DNA from: Lactobacillus gallinarum DSM 10532 = JCM 2011 | GTDB taxonomy: Bacteria > Bacillota > Bacilli > Lactobacillales > Lactobacillaceae | DNA length: 64,000 bases | Assembly (NCBI RefSeq): GCF_001434975.1 | Contig: NZ_AZEL01000044.1 | Location: 1 to 64,000 of the forward strand | Direction of reading: 5' to 3' | In this document: positions 1 through 8,105 of the stretch, one piece after another | Layout of the letters: every line of letters starts with the position of its first letter | Position numbering within the stretch: the first letter of the stretch is position 1 | Notes under the pieces: model-generated | What the model saw: only the letters and a program-made list of their open reading frames with translations | Told to the model about the DNA's origin: nothing | Databases searched by the model: none | Made by a program: the position numbers and the translations under genes

Positions 1-55
1 TAAAGAAATAAATTTAAGGAATCATTCATCCTTACACAAACTATTTTACAGTCTC
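1..55. mobile_element. Terminus of an insertion sequence, partial at window edge
   Basis: Read from its outer edge inward on the minus strand, the segment starts GAGACTGTAAAATAGTTTG and continues TGTAAGG. A near-identical terminus (GAGACTGTCAAGAAGTTTG then TGTAAAT) occurs at 51956-51981, which shows that this is a repeated mobile-element end. The pattern recalls the terminal repeats of IS256/mutator-type elements, such as IS1201 of L. helveticus; that family assignment is from memory. Any transposase gene would lie left of the window. The outermost base is at 55, and the nucleotidase gene abuts it directly. Confidence 0.65.
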
Positions 56-2210
56 AGAAATTTCTTCCTAACTTTAATACAAGCTTTCCATTTTTATCAT
101 ATACAAATGCATTATGAGTTAATGTGATTTTTGTATCATTTGCTGGGTTAGCTTCTTTAATATCAATTTGTTTATTGTCTGAATCGTTATTTGAATTTGT
201 ATCAACTAAATCAACACTATTATTCAACTCTACATTACTTTCAGAAGAACTATTGGTCAATTTATTTAATTCATCCTGTGCTTCCTTAATTAATAGCTTA
301 GCTTCTTCAGGAGTAACTTCTTTTTTACGGTTAAGTATAGGGGCAGTGATTAATTTACCTGCTTCTGTTTGATGTTTAAGATAATTAACGAAAATATCTG
401 TGTCAACACCAATATCTGCCACCTTTTTGGCACCTTTAAATTGTTTAGTTGAGTCAACTAAATAATTACTGGTAATTACTCGGTAAACTTTATTTGGATC
501 AACTGGATGATTGTTACTATCATAAAGAACAGCTATTTTCTTTGGAAATGCTTTATCATTTTGAGTTGTATAGACATAATGCATACCACTTAAGAGATAA
601 TAACGATCTTCATTAGTTGCATCATATTGTGAGTTAAGTATGTTATAGAGTTGCTTCCCAGTCATTTCAAAAACTTGAAGTTGGTTACTGAATGGTTGAA
701 CAGCTTGTGCAGACTTCCATTTAATTGAGCCATCTGGGTCAACCTTTAAGTCGCTTCTCACACCACCACCATTAGTTAATGCGACATCTGCAGCAATTCC
801 TTCACGCTTAGCTTCTGCAAGTTGAGCATCAACTACTAGATCACCAACTTCATTTTCAGTATCTGAATTGAGATCTTTAGTAATGTCTTTTGCTTTTTCA
901 GCTTTACCAATCACGCTATTTGTAATCTTAGAGGTCCTTTGCTGAGCATCTTTAATAACTTGTTCTACATCTGGATCAGCCTTTATATCCTTGTCATCAG
1001 TTGATGACATAACAGGGTAAACATGTGTGATTAAGCTGCCCTTTACAAAATCATTGGTTGACGGATCGATATAGCCGATTGAATCATCATATGCTTTTGA
1101 AAAACTTGCAGCTTGAACAATTTTTGTATTGCCAACGGCACCATCAGCGTATTGGTGTGAGTGAGCAGCAATGTATAAATCAACTGAGTTATCAGGATCA
1201 ATGCGATATAATTTTTGTAAAATTTTGACCGCATCGCCTTCAGTTTTTCCTTTATAGGTTTCAACACCAGTATGTGCTAGCACAACGATAGCGTGAACGC
1301 CTTGATCTTGCAGAATTTTATCATACTTAGCAATTGACTCTGCCTCATCTAACACTTCATAATCTTTCAAATTTTTAGCAAATGTCAATTTAGGCAGATC
1401 TGTGGTTTCAATTCCGATAAAACCAATTTTAGATTTTTTGCCGTTTGATTCTACTTCTTTAATTAAATATGGCTTCCAGCCAAATGGAATCTGTCCATCA
1501 GATTTTCTAATTAAATTTGCAACTACAATTTGAATACCAGAATTTTCGTGAGGATAATCCTGTTCTTCTTGATTAAATTGTCCCTTTTTAGGAGCTTTTC
1601 CTTCTAAAACTCGATCAAATTCATCTAATCCTTCATCAAATTCGTGATTTCCTAAAGTACCAATTTCAATATGCATTTCTTTGAGTGCATGCATAGTAGG
1701 TTCATCTTGTAAAAGGGAAGAGGTTGCTGGAGATGCTCCGACAATATCACCAGCTTCAACTCTAATACTTGTACCGTTAGGATTTTTTTGTTTGAAATCA
1801 GATTCGGCATTGTTTAAGTAACCTGCTAATCTAGCAGCATTACCTGCGTTTTGATATGAACGATAACCAATCCAAGTTTTGCCAGTAGTATCAATATTTC
1901 CATGTACATCATTGATACCTAAAATTTGTACAGGAATGTCGTTTTTATAGTTAGCAGGATTTGACCATTTATCATTGTTCGGCTTTGACTGGTGATCCGT
2001 ATAACTAACTACTGGTTGTTCTTTTGAATTCTCGGTGTTAGAAACAGTTGATGACTGCTTTGGTGAATCAGAATCTTGCTGAGTAGTTTGAACAACTGAT
2101 TGTTGAACTTGTTGCATATCTGCTTTAACTTGGACATTTGTTAAAAATAATCCCATTAATGCACTTGCAGTTAAACTAGTAATGATTCCATACGTGATAC
2201 GTGATCTCAT
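54..2210 (-). CDS. Secreted 5'-nucleotidase/UshA-type metallophosphoesterase, C-terminal SLAP domain truncated
   Basis: The predicted product has 718 residues. Residues 1-30 form a signal peptide ending near VKA. A polar Ser/Gln/Thr-rich linker follows to about residue 90. The metallophosphatase domain carries NDVHGN (100-105), GDIVGASP, GNHEFDEG and HSHQY, which are metal-ligand blocks of the family. The 5'-nucleotidase C-terminal domain follows, with NGGGVRSDL near residue 482. Family members hydrolyse nucleotides to nucleosides at the cell surface. The last 25 residues begin an S-layer-type SLAP module (HNAFVYDKNGK) but stop at KLGRNF. The insertion-sequence end at 1-55 interrupts the gene here, and the stop codon TGA takes its T from the gene and its GA from the element. 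Catalysis is probably intact, but SLAP-mediated wall attachment is probably lost. Confidence 0.85.
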   Translation of the reverse strand: MRSRITYGIITSLTASALMGLFLTNVQVKADMQQVQQSVVQTTQQDSDSPKQSSTVSNTENSKEQPVVSYTDHQSKPNNDKWSNPANYKNDIPVQILGINDVHGNIDTTGKTWIGYRSYQNAGNAARLAGYLNNAESDFKQKNPNGTSIRVEAGDIVGASPATSSLLQDEPTMHALKEMHIEIGTLGNHEFDEGLDEFDRVLEGKAPKKGQFNQEEQDYPHENSGIQIVVANLIRKSDGQIPFGWKPYLIKEVESNGKKSKIGFIGIETTDLPKLTFAKNLKDYEVLDEAESIAKYDKILQDQGVHAIVVLAHTGVETYKGKTEGDAVKILQKLYRIDPDNSVDLYIAAHSHQYADGAVGNTKIVQAASFSKAYDDSIGYIDPSTNDFVKGSLITHVYPVMSSTDDKDIKADPDVEQVIKDAQQRTSKITNSVIGKAEKAKDITKDLNSDTENEVGDLVVDAQLAEAKREGIAADVALTNGGGVRSDLKVDPDGSIKWKSAQAVQPFSNQLQVFEMTGKQLYNILNSQYDATNEDRYYLLSGMHYVYTTQNDKAFPKKIAVLYDSNNHPVDPNKVYRVITSNYLVDSTKQFKGAKKVADIGVDTDIFVNYLKHQTEAGKLITAPILNRKKEVTPEEAKLLIKEAQDELNKLTNSSSESNVELNNSVDLVDTNSNNDSDNKQIDIKEANPANDTKITLTHNAFVYDKNGKLVLKLGRNF

Positions 2211-2319
2211 TTTATACCCCTCGAATTAAATTAAATAATATTTATTAAGCAAAGTATAAAACATGAACAATTATAGTTCAATAGCCAAATAAAGTTAATA
2301 ATTTCAAATTTTTATTTTT

Positions 2320-2482
2320 TTAAAATTCTAGCGCTCCTGTTTTTGAAAAGCTCATACTTCTTGCAGCTAGCCAAGCACTATATTTGTAGCCTCGTTTAAC
2401 GAATTGTGGCCATCGATATTCAACTCTTTTAACGGTATTATTTGTATATTTTGTGATTTTTAATTTAGTGATGTTTTTTAAT
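2320..2482 (-). pseudogene. C-terminal relic of an unknown protein next to a transposase fragment
   Basis: On the minus strand an open frame of 54 codons runs up to the transposase fragment and ends in TAA at 2320-2322. Its translation includes TKLKITKYTNNTVKRVEYRW, then WPQFVKRGYKYSAWLAARS. It has no start codon of its own and abuts the putative IS end at 2483. I read it as the tail of a gene whose front was removed by the IS. The parent family is not recognised. Confidence 0.5.
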
Positions 2483-3170
2483 CCCGAGTTTGACAGTTAT
2501 AGAGAGTAAAAAGTGCGTATTTTTTCTAAATTTTGGTCTGGTTAAAAATTTTTTTGAAATATTTTTGTGTTATTAACTCTCGGTCTAATCTGAAGCCAAA
2601 ACTTTCGTGAATTTTATCTGTTAAATCTGTTCTTTGAAAGATTGGTATATAATCTCCTGGACTGATTTCAGTTAAAGCAAACCTCCTTAATGTCTTGACT
2701 AGTTCATAACTACTGTAGCCTGGAACTTTTTGTTTAAATAAGCGAAAGACTAGTAATGCTAAGAAACAAACTAAGAAATGACTTTTTATTCGTTCTTCAC
2801 GTCTTAAATAAACGGGGCAGGCTTGAAATTCTGTTTTAATTTCTCTAAAACAATGTTCAATTTCCCAACGGCTTTTATTAATCTTGATCAATTCTAGCGG
2901 TGAGGCTTCTAAGTCAGTGCATATACCATAAAAACCATCAAACATTTTTTCTTTTTTGATTTGATCTTTATTAATTACATATTGAACTTTATCTGCTTTC
3001 TCTCCATTTTCTGTGAAATGCTTTTCTGTAATAAACCGAGCTGGATCATTAGGATTATTTTTTCTGCTTTTTTGCTTAGAATTAGCTTGTTTAATAGCTC
3101 GATTAATTTGATTTTCGCGAATTTGACGTTGATAACGTAAATACTTTAGCAAAAACAGTTCCAATATTTA
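2483..3170 (-). mobile_element. Remnant of an IS4-superfamily insertion sequence (IS1634-like)
   Basis: The remnant holds the last 212 codons of a DDE transposase (2526-3164) and ends at a putative terminal repeat, CCCGAGTTTGACAGTTAT, at 2483-2500. The frame is closed by a TAA just before the apparent start, so the N-terminal half and the other terminus are missing. The element cannot move by itself. Confidence 0.65.
2526..3164 (-). pseudogene. Transposase fragment, IS1634/IS4 superfamily
   Basis: The 212-residue product contains RWEIEHCFREIKTEF followed by RIKSHFLVCFLAL. This is the YREK-like region around the last catalytic glutamate of IS4-type DDE transposases. Full-length relatives run to roughly 550-600 residues, so only the C-terminal third is present and the first two catalytic aspartates are absent. 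The apparent TTG start has an in-frame stop two codons upstream, which shows truncation rather than a short gene. It sits between a nucleotidase gene and a gene relic that also appears to have been cut by it. Confidence 0.75.
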
Positions 3171-3228
3171 AAAAAATAACTATAATATCATGTTAGATAA
3201 TTAATGTAGAAGAGGTGAATATTTTATC

Positions 3229-3735
3229 ATGAAGAATTACACCATTGATCACGACATGTATTTAATGAATTACAAAAATGGTGACGTTTTAAAAGTAACT
3301 GTCAATAAAGAAGACTCAGTTAAGAATTTACAACTATATCGGCAAGATGGTCTTGGCAATTATTATCTTGATAAAAATTCACGGCTGAAAAAACAAGATA
3401 ATTTGACCACTAAGAAAGATATTGTCAAAGCAAGTAAGAAGATTGGTGGTCACAATACTCATCATATTGATAAATGGCATCATCAAGTTGTTCCTATCTA
3501 TAATGCTCAACACCAAATTACGGGCTTCAAGCCGAAGTTAGCCCTTGAGCACCATGCTAGAATTCAAAATGCCAAAAGATATTTGCGCCATTTAGATCAT
3601 CATCATGCAATCTACTTGTCTACTACCAGCAGAAATACCTTGCTCAAGCCAATAAATTACCTTAAAGATGCAATTTATGCAGACCGTAACAAGGAAATGG
3701 TTTTAGCACATAAGATTCACAAATTAAGTCGATAA
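3229..3735 (+). CDS. Hypothetical protein, His/Lys-rich, 168 residues
   Basis: The family is not recognised. The product is hydrophilic and has no signal peptide or membrane segment. It is rich in His and Lys, with clusters NTHHIDKWHHQ near residue 86 and LDHHHAIYL near residue 127. The histidine clusters could bind metal, but this is inference only. The ATG has a GAGGTGA ribosome-binding site about 11 bases upstream, at 3211-3217, and a clear hairpin terminator follows the stop. The signals argue for a real, separately expressed gene. Confidence 0.6.
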   Translation: MKNYTIDHDMYLMNYKNGDVLKVTVNKEDSVKNLQLYRQDGLGNYYLDKNSRLKKQDNLTTKKDIVKASKKIGGHNTHHIDKWHHQVVPIYNAQHQITGFKPKLALEHHARIQNAKRYLRHLDHHHAIYLSTTSRNTLLKPINYLKDAIYADRNKEMVLAHKIHKLSR

Positions 3736-3742
3736 ATTTAAA

Positions 3743-3777
3743 AGCTCCAAAAGTTAAATGCTTTTGGAGTTTTTTTA
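3743..3777. terminator. Bidirectional rho-independent terminator
   Basis: The stem CTCCAAAAG/CTTTTGGAG is followed by a T-run on the plus strand, with an A-rich run on the other side. It lies between two convergent genes and probably serves both. Confidence 0.85.
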
Positions 3778-3783
3778 CTTAAC

Positions 3784-4182
3784 TTATTCCTCGCCAAACC
3801 ATGCTTCTACTCTTGCTGCAACGTTAAATGGCAACGAGTCAGCTAAAAAGGAACACAACAACCATTTTTGGAAATATTCACTGCTTTCATGATCATGAAT
3901 ATCAAATGCATCATTTTTGAAATTCTTAATATTGCCATATTCTACTTGAATAGGCACGTATACTTTATCGTATTCCACATTATAATTTTCATCCACTTCA
4001 TCAACCAGTCTATATCCCTTAGGACAATTATGAAAAATCACCTGGTCATAATTTAAATCTAAATTCTTTTCTGCAATAACTGCATCTTGATGTACTTGAG
4101 TAAATTTTTGCGTGTTGGCAGCTATTTCTTTGCCACTGACTACTTTATTCAAATCAGCATTTACATAGAAAACTTTAGTCAT
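3784..4182 (-). CDS. Hypothetical cytosolic protein, 132 residues
   Basis: The family is not recognised. The ATG at 4182 (MTKVFYVNAD) is chosen over an upstream frame extension to 4215 because GGAGAGA lies 7 bases before it. The product is acidic and soluble, with no signal peptide or transmembrane segment. It ends AARVEAWFGEE and has a cysteine in HNCPKGYRL near residue 63. It is convergent with the preceding gene and divergent from the T-box unit. Confidence 0.6.
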   Translation of the reverse strand: MTKVFYVNADLNKVVSGKEIAANTQKFTQVHQDAVIAEKNLDLNYDQVIFHNCPKGYRLVDEVDENYNVEYDKVYVPIQVEYGNIKNFKNDAFDIHDHESSEYFQKWLLCSFLADSLPFNVAARVEAWFGEE

Positions 4183-4256
4183 TTTTTCTCTCCTATTCTT
4201 CTTGTTACTAACCACATATTATCTGTCTTATTTTCTAAAATCAATCAAAGTTTTTC

Positions 4257-4288
4257 TTGACAGCAATTTTCATTCGGCGTATTATAAT
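4257..4288 (+). promoter_or_regulatory. Promoter of the T-box/metE/luxS unit
   Basis: A perfect -35 TTGACA (4257-4262) is followed after 17 bases by TATTAT (4280-4285), which overlaps an exact TATAAT at 4283-4288. The T-box leader begins just downstream. Confidence 0.7.
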
Positions 4289-4309
4289 GGCAATTAAATT
4301 AATAAAAGC

Positions 4310-4580
4310 TTAGAAAAAGATGAGTAATTGCTTAAAATTTCTAACAGAGAGTCGGATTAGGTGAAAGCCGATGCAATGGCAAGCAATGAATATGGTCTTG
4401 GAGCTAAATTAAAATGCGAGCATTAAGTAAGCAAATTACGAGTGACGATCGTTACCCCGTCTGAGTCTTCCCTATTGGGAGTACTTATTGAGGAATTGGC
4501 TGTGAAGTTAATTTAAACATGGGTGGTAACACGCTTGAGCGTCCCTAGCATGAAATATGCTAGAGGCGCTTTTTATTTTG
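4310..4580 (+). ncRNA. T-box riboswitch leader, apparent methionine specifier
   Basis: The distal part of stem I shows AGAGAGTCGG and GGTGAAAGCC. The descending side has the specifier context GAAT-ATG-GTC followed by CTTGGAGC, so the specifier is most likely ATG (4392-4394), meaning tRNA-Met. The T-box core GGGTGGTAACACGC lies at 4521-4534. A strong terminator hairpin (AGCGTCCCTAGCAT/ATGCTAGAGGCGCT, then TTTTT) closes the leader at 4538-4579. Uncharged tRNA-Met is expected to stabilise the antiterminator and let transcription proceed into the MetE-like and LuxS genes. The T-box class is certain. The specifier assignment rests on alignment by eye and on the downstream methionine gene. Confidence 0.9.
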
Positions 4581-4607
4581 CTTATCTACTCAAAGGAGGA
4601 ATCAATC

Positions 4608-4727
4608 ATGAAAAAAGCAATCATAATTACTAATTCAAAGATTATTATCAATAGAAAAGTATTTGAACGAATGTGTCTCCTTGTATGGTTGATTTTTATT
4701 ATTTGCGGACTGTTGATTGTTGAATAA
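4608..4727 (+). CDS. Small membrane protein or leader peptide, 39 codons
   Basis: This frame was found by eye and is short. An excellent ribosome-binding site, AAAGGAGG (4592-4599), stands 8 bases before ATG at 4608. The product starts MKKAIIITNSKIII, has a charged stretch NRKVFER, then one hydrophobic segment (about residues 23-38, MCLLVWLIFIICGLLI). The stop at 4725-4727 lies 17 bases before the next start. It sits between the T-box terminator and the MetE-like gene, so it would be induced by methionyl-tRNA shortage. The function is unknown. A methionine-linked small membrane protein or a translational leader are both possible. Confidence 0.55.
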   Translation: MKKAIIITNSKIIINRKVFERMCLLVWLIFIICGLLIVE

Positions 4728-4744
4728 TTACAAGGAGAAAAAGT

Positions 4745-5845
4745 ATGACTAACTTAACTCATTATGATATTGTAGGAAGCTTTTTACGACCAAAAGAATT
4801 AAAAAAAGCAAGAAAGAAGTTTAATGAAGGAAATATTTCTCAAGCAAAATTAACGCATGTCGAAAATCAGGCAATTGATCAATTAATTCAAAAAGAAGAA
4901 AGTCTAGGCCTAAAATTTGTAACTGACGGAGAATTTCGTCGCAGCTGGTGGCACTTAGATTTTCTCTGGAACTTAACTGGCGTAGCCAAATATAACTACC
5001 ACGAAAGTTATCAATTCCACGGTGCTAAAACGCGAACTGATAATGTCGAATTAGCTGGCAAAATTGCTTTTAATCCTGATCATCCATTTTTTGAAGCCTT
5101 TAAATTTTCCCAAAAGCATGCGAACGTGCAGATAAAGCAAACTATTCCCTCACCTACTATGCTTTTTAGAGATAATCGATCGGACAATTGGAACAAATTT
5201 TATGATAATCGACAGGATTATCTGGATGATCTAGCTACTGCTTATCATAAAACTATTCAACATTTCTATGATCTAGGTTGTCGCTATTTACAACTTGATG
5301 ATACAACTTGGGCATTTTTAATCAGCAAACTTAATGAAACTATAGATAATCCTACAGAGCATACTAAATATACAAAATTAGCTGAAGATTCAGTTTACGT
5401 AATCAATCAAGCTATAGTCAACTTGCCAGATGATCTGACACTAGCTACTCATATTTGCCGCGGCAATTTTAAATCTACCTTTTTGTTTTCAGGTGGCTAC
5501 GAAGCAGTTGCCTCATACCTGGCACAACTAAACTATGATCGTTTCTTTTTAGAATATGACAGCAAGCGGGCTGGTGATTTGGCACCTATTAAAACTATTT
5601 GGAACAACCGACCAAATGTCACAATTGTTCTTGGCCTCGTCACTTCAAAGTCAGGCAAACTAGAGGAAAAAGAAGATTTAATCAAACGAATTAACGAAGC
5701 AGCTGAACTAGTTCCTTTAACCAATTTGGCACTCAGTACTCAATGTGGTTTTGCTTCAACCGAAGAAGGAAATATTTTAACTACTGACGACCAATGGAAC
5801 AAAATCAAATTAGTAGTTGATACTGCCAAGCAAGTTTGGGGCTAA
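4745..5845 (+). CDS. MetE-like cobalamin-independent methionine synthase family protein (YxjG/YxjH type)
   Basis: The 366-residue product matches the C-terminal catalytic half of MetE. The N-terminal residues HYDIVGSFLRP open the barrel and TDGEFRRSWWHLDF follows. THICRGNF holds the His-x-Cys zinc pair, and STQCGFAS near residue 335 supplies the second cysteine. Family members transfer a methyl group to a thiol such as homocysteine. The methyl donor of these short forms is not established, and they lack the N-terminal domain of full-length MetE. The upstream methionine T-box and downstream luxS place it in methionine recycling. The ribosome-binding site is AAGGAG at 4732-4737. Confidence 0.85.
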   Translation: MTNLTHYDIVGSFLRPKELKKARKKFNEGNISQAKLTHVENQAIDQLIQKEESLGLKFVTDGEFRRSWWHLDFLWNLTGVAKYNYHESYQFHGAKTRTDNVELAGKIAFNPDHPFFEAFKFSQKHANVQIKQTIPSPTMLFRDNRSDNWNKFYDNRQDYLDDLATAYHKTIQHFYDLGCRYLQLDDTTWAFLISKLNETIDNPTEHTKYTKLAEDSVYVINQAIVNLPDDLTLATHICRGNFKSTFLFSGGYEAVASYLAQLNYDRFFLEYDSKRAGDLAPIKTIWNNRPNVTIVLGLVTSKSGKLEEKEDLIKRINEAAELVPLTNLALSTQCGFASTEEGNILTTDDQWNKIKLVVDTAKQVWG

Positions 5846-5902
5846 AATTTAATATTCAAGTTAAAATGAAGTTAAGTAATTTTTTAAACAAGGAGAAAAA
5901 TT

Positions 5903-6379
5903 ATGGGAAAAGTAGAAAGCTTTGAATTAGATCATACTAAAGTTAAAGCACCTTATGTACGCTTAATCACTGTTGAAGAAGGTGCTAAAGGCGATAAAAT
6001 CAGCAATTTTGACTTACGCTTAGTTCAACCAAATAAAAATGCCATCCCTACTGGCGGTTTGCATACTATTGAACACTTATTAGCTGGCCTTTTACGTGAT
6101 CGTATCGATGGCTATATCGATTGTTCTCCATTCGGCTGCCGTACCGGCTTCCACCTTTTAGTTTGGGGTACCCCGTCAACTACTGAAGTTGCTAAAGCCT
6201 TGAAAGAATCACTAGAAGAAATTCGTGATAACGTTCAATGGAAAGATGTACCGGGCACAACTATTGAATCTTGTGGTAACTACCGAGATCACTCATTATT
6301 TTCAGCTAAGCAATGGTCAAGAGACATTTTGGCTGAAGGTATTTCAGATGATCCATTTGAACGTCATGTAGTGGAATAA
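5903..6379 (+). CDS. luxS: S-ribosylhomocysteine lyase LuxS
   Basis: The product has 158 residues, the usual length. It shows the HTIEH motif with zinc ligands His54 and His58, catalytic Cys79 in FGCRTGFH, and the third zinc ligand Cys124 in [10 protein letters not shown]. LuxS cleaves S-ribosylhomocysteine to homocysteine and DPD, the precursor of AI-2, in the cytosol. The homocysteine formed is the substrate expected for the MetE-like enzyme 57 bases upstream, so the two genes form a methyl-cycle unit. No separate terminator lies between them, so luxS is probably under the same T-box control. The ribosome-binding site is AAGGAG. Confidence 0.97.
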   Translation: MGKVESFELDHTKVKAPYVRLITVEEGAKGDKISNFDLRLVQPNKNAIPTGGLHTIEHLLAGLLRDRIDGYIDCSPFGCRTGFHLLVWGTPSTTEVAKALKESLEEIRDNVQWKDVPGTTIESCGNYRDHSLFSAKQWSRDILAEGISDDPFERHVVE

Positions 6380-6386
6380 TCAACTT

Positions 6387-6414
6387 GAGAAGATCTGCAA
6401 GGATCTTCTTTTTT
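6387..6414 (+). terminator. Terminator after luxS
   Basis: The stem AGAAGATC/GATCTTCT is followed by TTTTTT directly after the luxS stop. Confidence 0.85.
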
Positions 6415-6415
6415 G

Positions 6416-6466
6416 TTCTCGCGTTATTCACGCGAAAAAAGCGAAAGTTTGCGAGAGTAACGAGAA
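6416..6466. repeat. Imperfect 51-base inverted repeat
   Basis: The outer arms are TTCTCG/CGAGAA. Inside them lie TTA/TAA and GCGAAA/TTTGCG-type partial pairing. It lies between the luxS terminator and the terminator of the convergent permease gene. The composition is locally GC-richer than its flanks. The function is unknown. Confidence 0.5.
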
Positions 6467-6470
6467 TAAA

Positions 6471-6520
6471 AAATACTAGCCTCAAGATTACCTACAATAC
6501 CATAATCTTAGACTAGTATT
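6471..6520 (-). terminator. Terminator of the YjeM-type permease gene
   Basis: Long imperfect arms AATACTAG..AAGATTA and TAATCTT..CTAGTATT form a hairpin. On the minus strand they are followed by a T-run (TTTTTTATTC). Confidence 0.75.
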
Positions 6521-6525
6521 TTATT

Positions 6526-8022
6526 TTATAAATTTACTTTTTCTTTATGTTCACGGTATGCATAATATATCCAAGCGACAACACCAAATGCTACCGGACC
6601 AATTGCTGTCCAGAATGAAGTTTGATAATCACCTGTAAATAAAGGCTCGATACAAGTAAAGACAATACCGATAGCTACAACCAACCAAACTACAATTGTC
6701 GTAGCCCAAACTTTTTTCTTACCTTCGATAAAGACAAATGGTCGATCTAAATCTTTCTTAGCCTTAAAGAATGGATATGCAGCAATTAAGAACAAGTATG
6801 GTGCAGATGATGATACGTTCATCATATCCATCAAGATGGTATAGAACTGATCTGCAGCATTACCACCGAATGAAATAAACAAGATAATTACACTAACGAT
6901 AATTGCTTGTACCCACATTGAACGTTCAGGCATATTATGCTTGTTCAATTGCACCAACTTTTTAGGCAAAAGGCGTGGATCACAACCTTCAATAAATGAC
7001 TTAATTGGTGAGTAAACCATCAAGAAAGCTGCAGCAACACCTGATAAAACATCGGCAATACCTGCAAAGTGTGAAAATGCGGAACCAATTGCCAAAGATG
7101 CAGATTCTGAAAGTCCTAAGCTGTGACCAGTAACCACACCCAAATTATTAATCAAAACGTATTCCACATTAGCCAAATCAACGCCCTTGACACCGAGTTC
7201 TTTATTCCAGTTAACAGCCACACCACACATGAAGATGTTAACCACATAAAGTGCAGTCATCATCACCATGGCAATGATTAAACCTTTTGGATAAGTCTTT
7301 TCTGGTTTATCAACAGAATCAATTACCCCTGAGGTTGTTTCCAAACCGCCATAAGCAAACAATGCATACACAATAAATGAAACAACCGCAATTGGTGATT
7401 GGAATGATGGATTAGGTGAATGTACCAAATTTTGTGCAGTAACTGGTTCAGCTAATTGTCCATGATTCAAAATGAATACAAACAATGAAACAACAGTAAA
7501 GCCAATAGCAATTGCCAAAGTAAAGATCCCACCAATATTATTGATAGTCTTTATTTTATCAATTCCCTTTGCTGCACAAAAAGTTACTACAGCTAAGAAA
7601 ATAACTTCCAAAATTCCTAATAATTGAGTCGAAGATAGAGCCCCTAGATGCCAACTTTGTGTGGTATCATGGCCAAATATTGCTGTTGAAACAGATACTA
7701 AGAAAAACTGAGTAGATGAAACTAACCATACAACCCAAGCTGATAGCCAAATAAAAGTTCCGATAAATGCTACTTTTTCATTAGTTGATCCTTCAAGCCA
7801 AGAAAAGATTCCACCTTTTATTCCTTTAAATGCAGCACCATATTCCGCAAAAATTAATGCAGATGGCAAAAAGAATAAAATGGCAGTCACAATATACCAA
7901 ATGATACTTGCATACCCCATTTGATAAAAGGCTGTTAATGAATTACTAAATCCAAAAATAGAAGAGAAAATCATCAAAACTAAGCTTCCTAGCTTAATCT
8001 TGACGTGATTATCTTGCTCCAT
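6526..8022 (-). CDS. yjeM: APC-family amino acid permease, YjeM type
   Basis: The product has 498 residues with about twelve hydrophobic segments. The first segments (LGSLVLMIFSSIFGFSNSL, then AFYQMGYASIIWYI) and the block GAAFKGIKGGIFSWLEGS match my memory of the Escherichia coli YjeM subgroup of the glutamate/GABA antiporter branch. The substrate is not established. It is monocistronic: it ends at its own terminator and is preceded by an A-rich region with AGGAGT upstream of the ATG. The neighbours give no direct clue to the substrate. Confidence 0.8.
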   Translation of the reverse strand: MEQDNHVKIKLGSLVLMIFSSIFGFSNSLTAFYQMGYASIIWYIVTAILFFLPSALIFAEYGAAFKGIKGGIFSWLEGSTNEKVAFIGTFIWLSAWVVWLVSSTQFFLVSVSTAIFGHDTTQSWHLGALSSTQLLGILEVIFLAVVTFCAAKGIDKIKTINNIGGIFTLAIAIGFTVVSLFVFILNHGQLAEPVTAQNLVHSPNPSFQSPIAVVSFIVYALFAYGGLETTSGVIDSVDKPEKTYPKGLIIAMVMMTALYVVNIFMCGVAVNWNKELGVKGVDLANVEYVLINNLGVVTGHSLGLSESASLAIGSAFSHFAGIADVLSGVAAAFLMVYSPIKSFIEGCDPRLLPKKLVQLNKHNMPERSMWVQAIIVSVIILFISFGGNAADQFYTILMDMMNVSSSAPYLFLIAAYPFFKAKKDLDRPFVFIEGKKKVWATTIVVWLVVAIGIVFTCIEPLFTGDYQTSFWTAIGPVAFGVVAWIYYAYREHKEKVNL

Positions 8023-8105
8023 AAATAAAAAACAACTCCTTTTTTAAACAAACATTTACTATTATGAACTTTTATAAATGTAAATTCAAAAGAAGCTGTT
8101 ATATC

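Noticed and set aside
124-372. 82-codon plus-strand frame
   Set aside because: It lies wholly inside the nucleotidase gene on the opposite strand and has no start signal. It is an antisense shadow.
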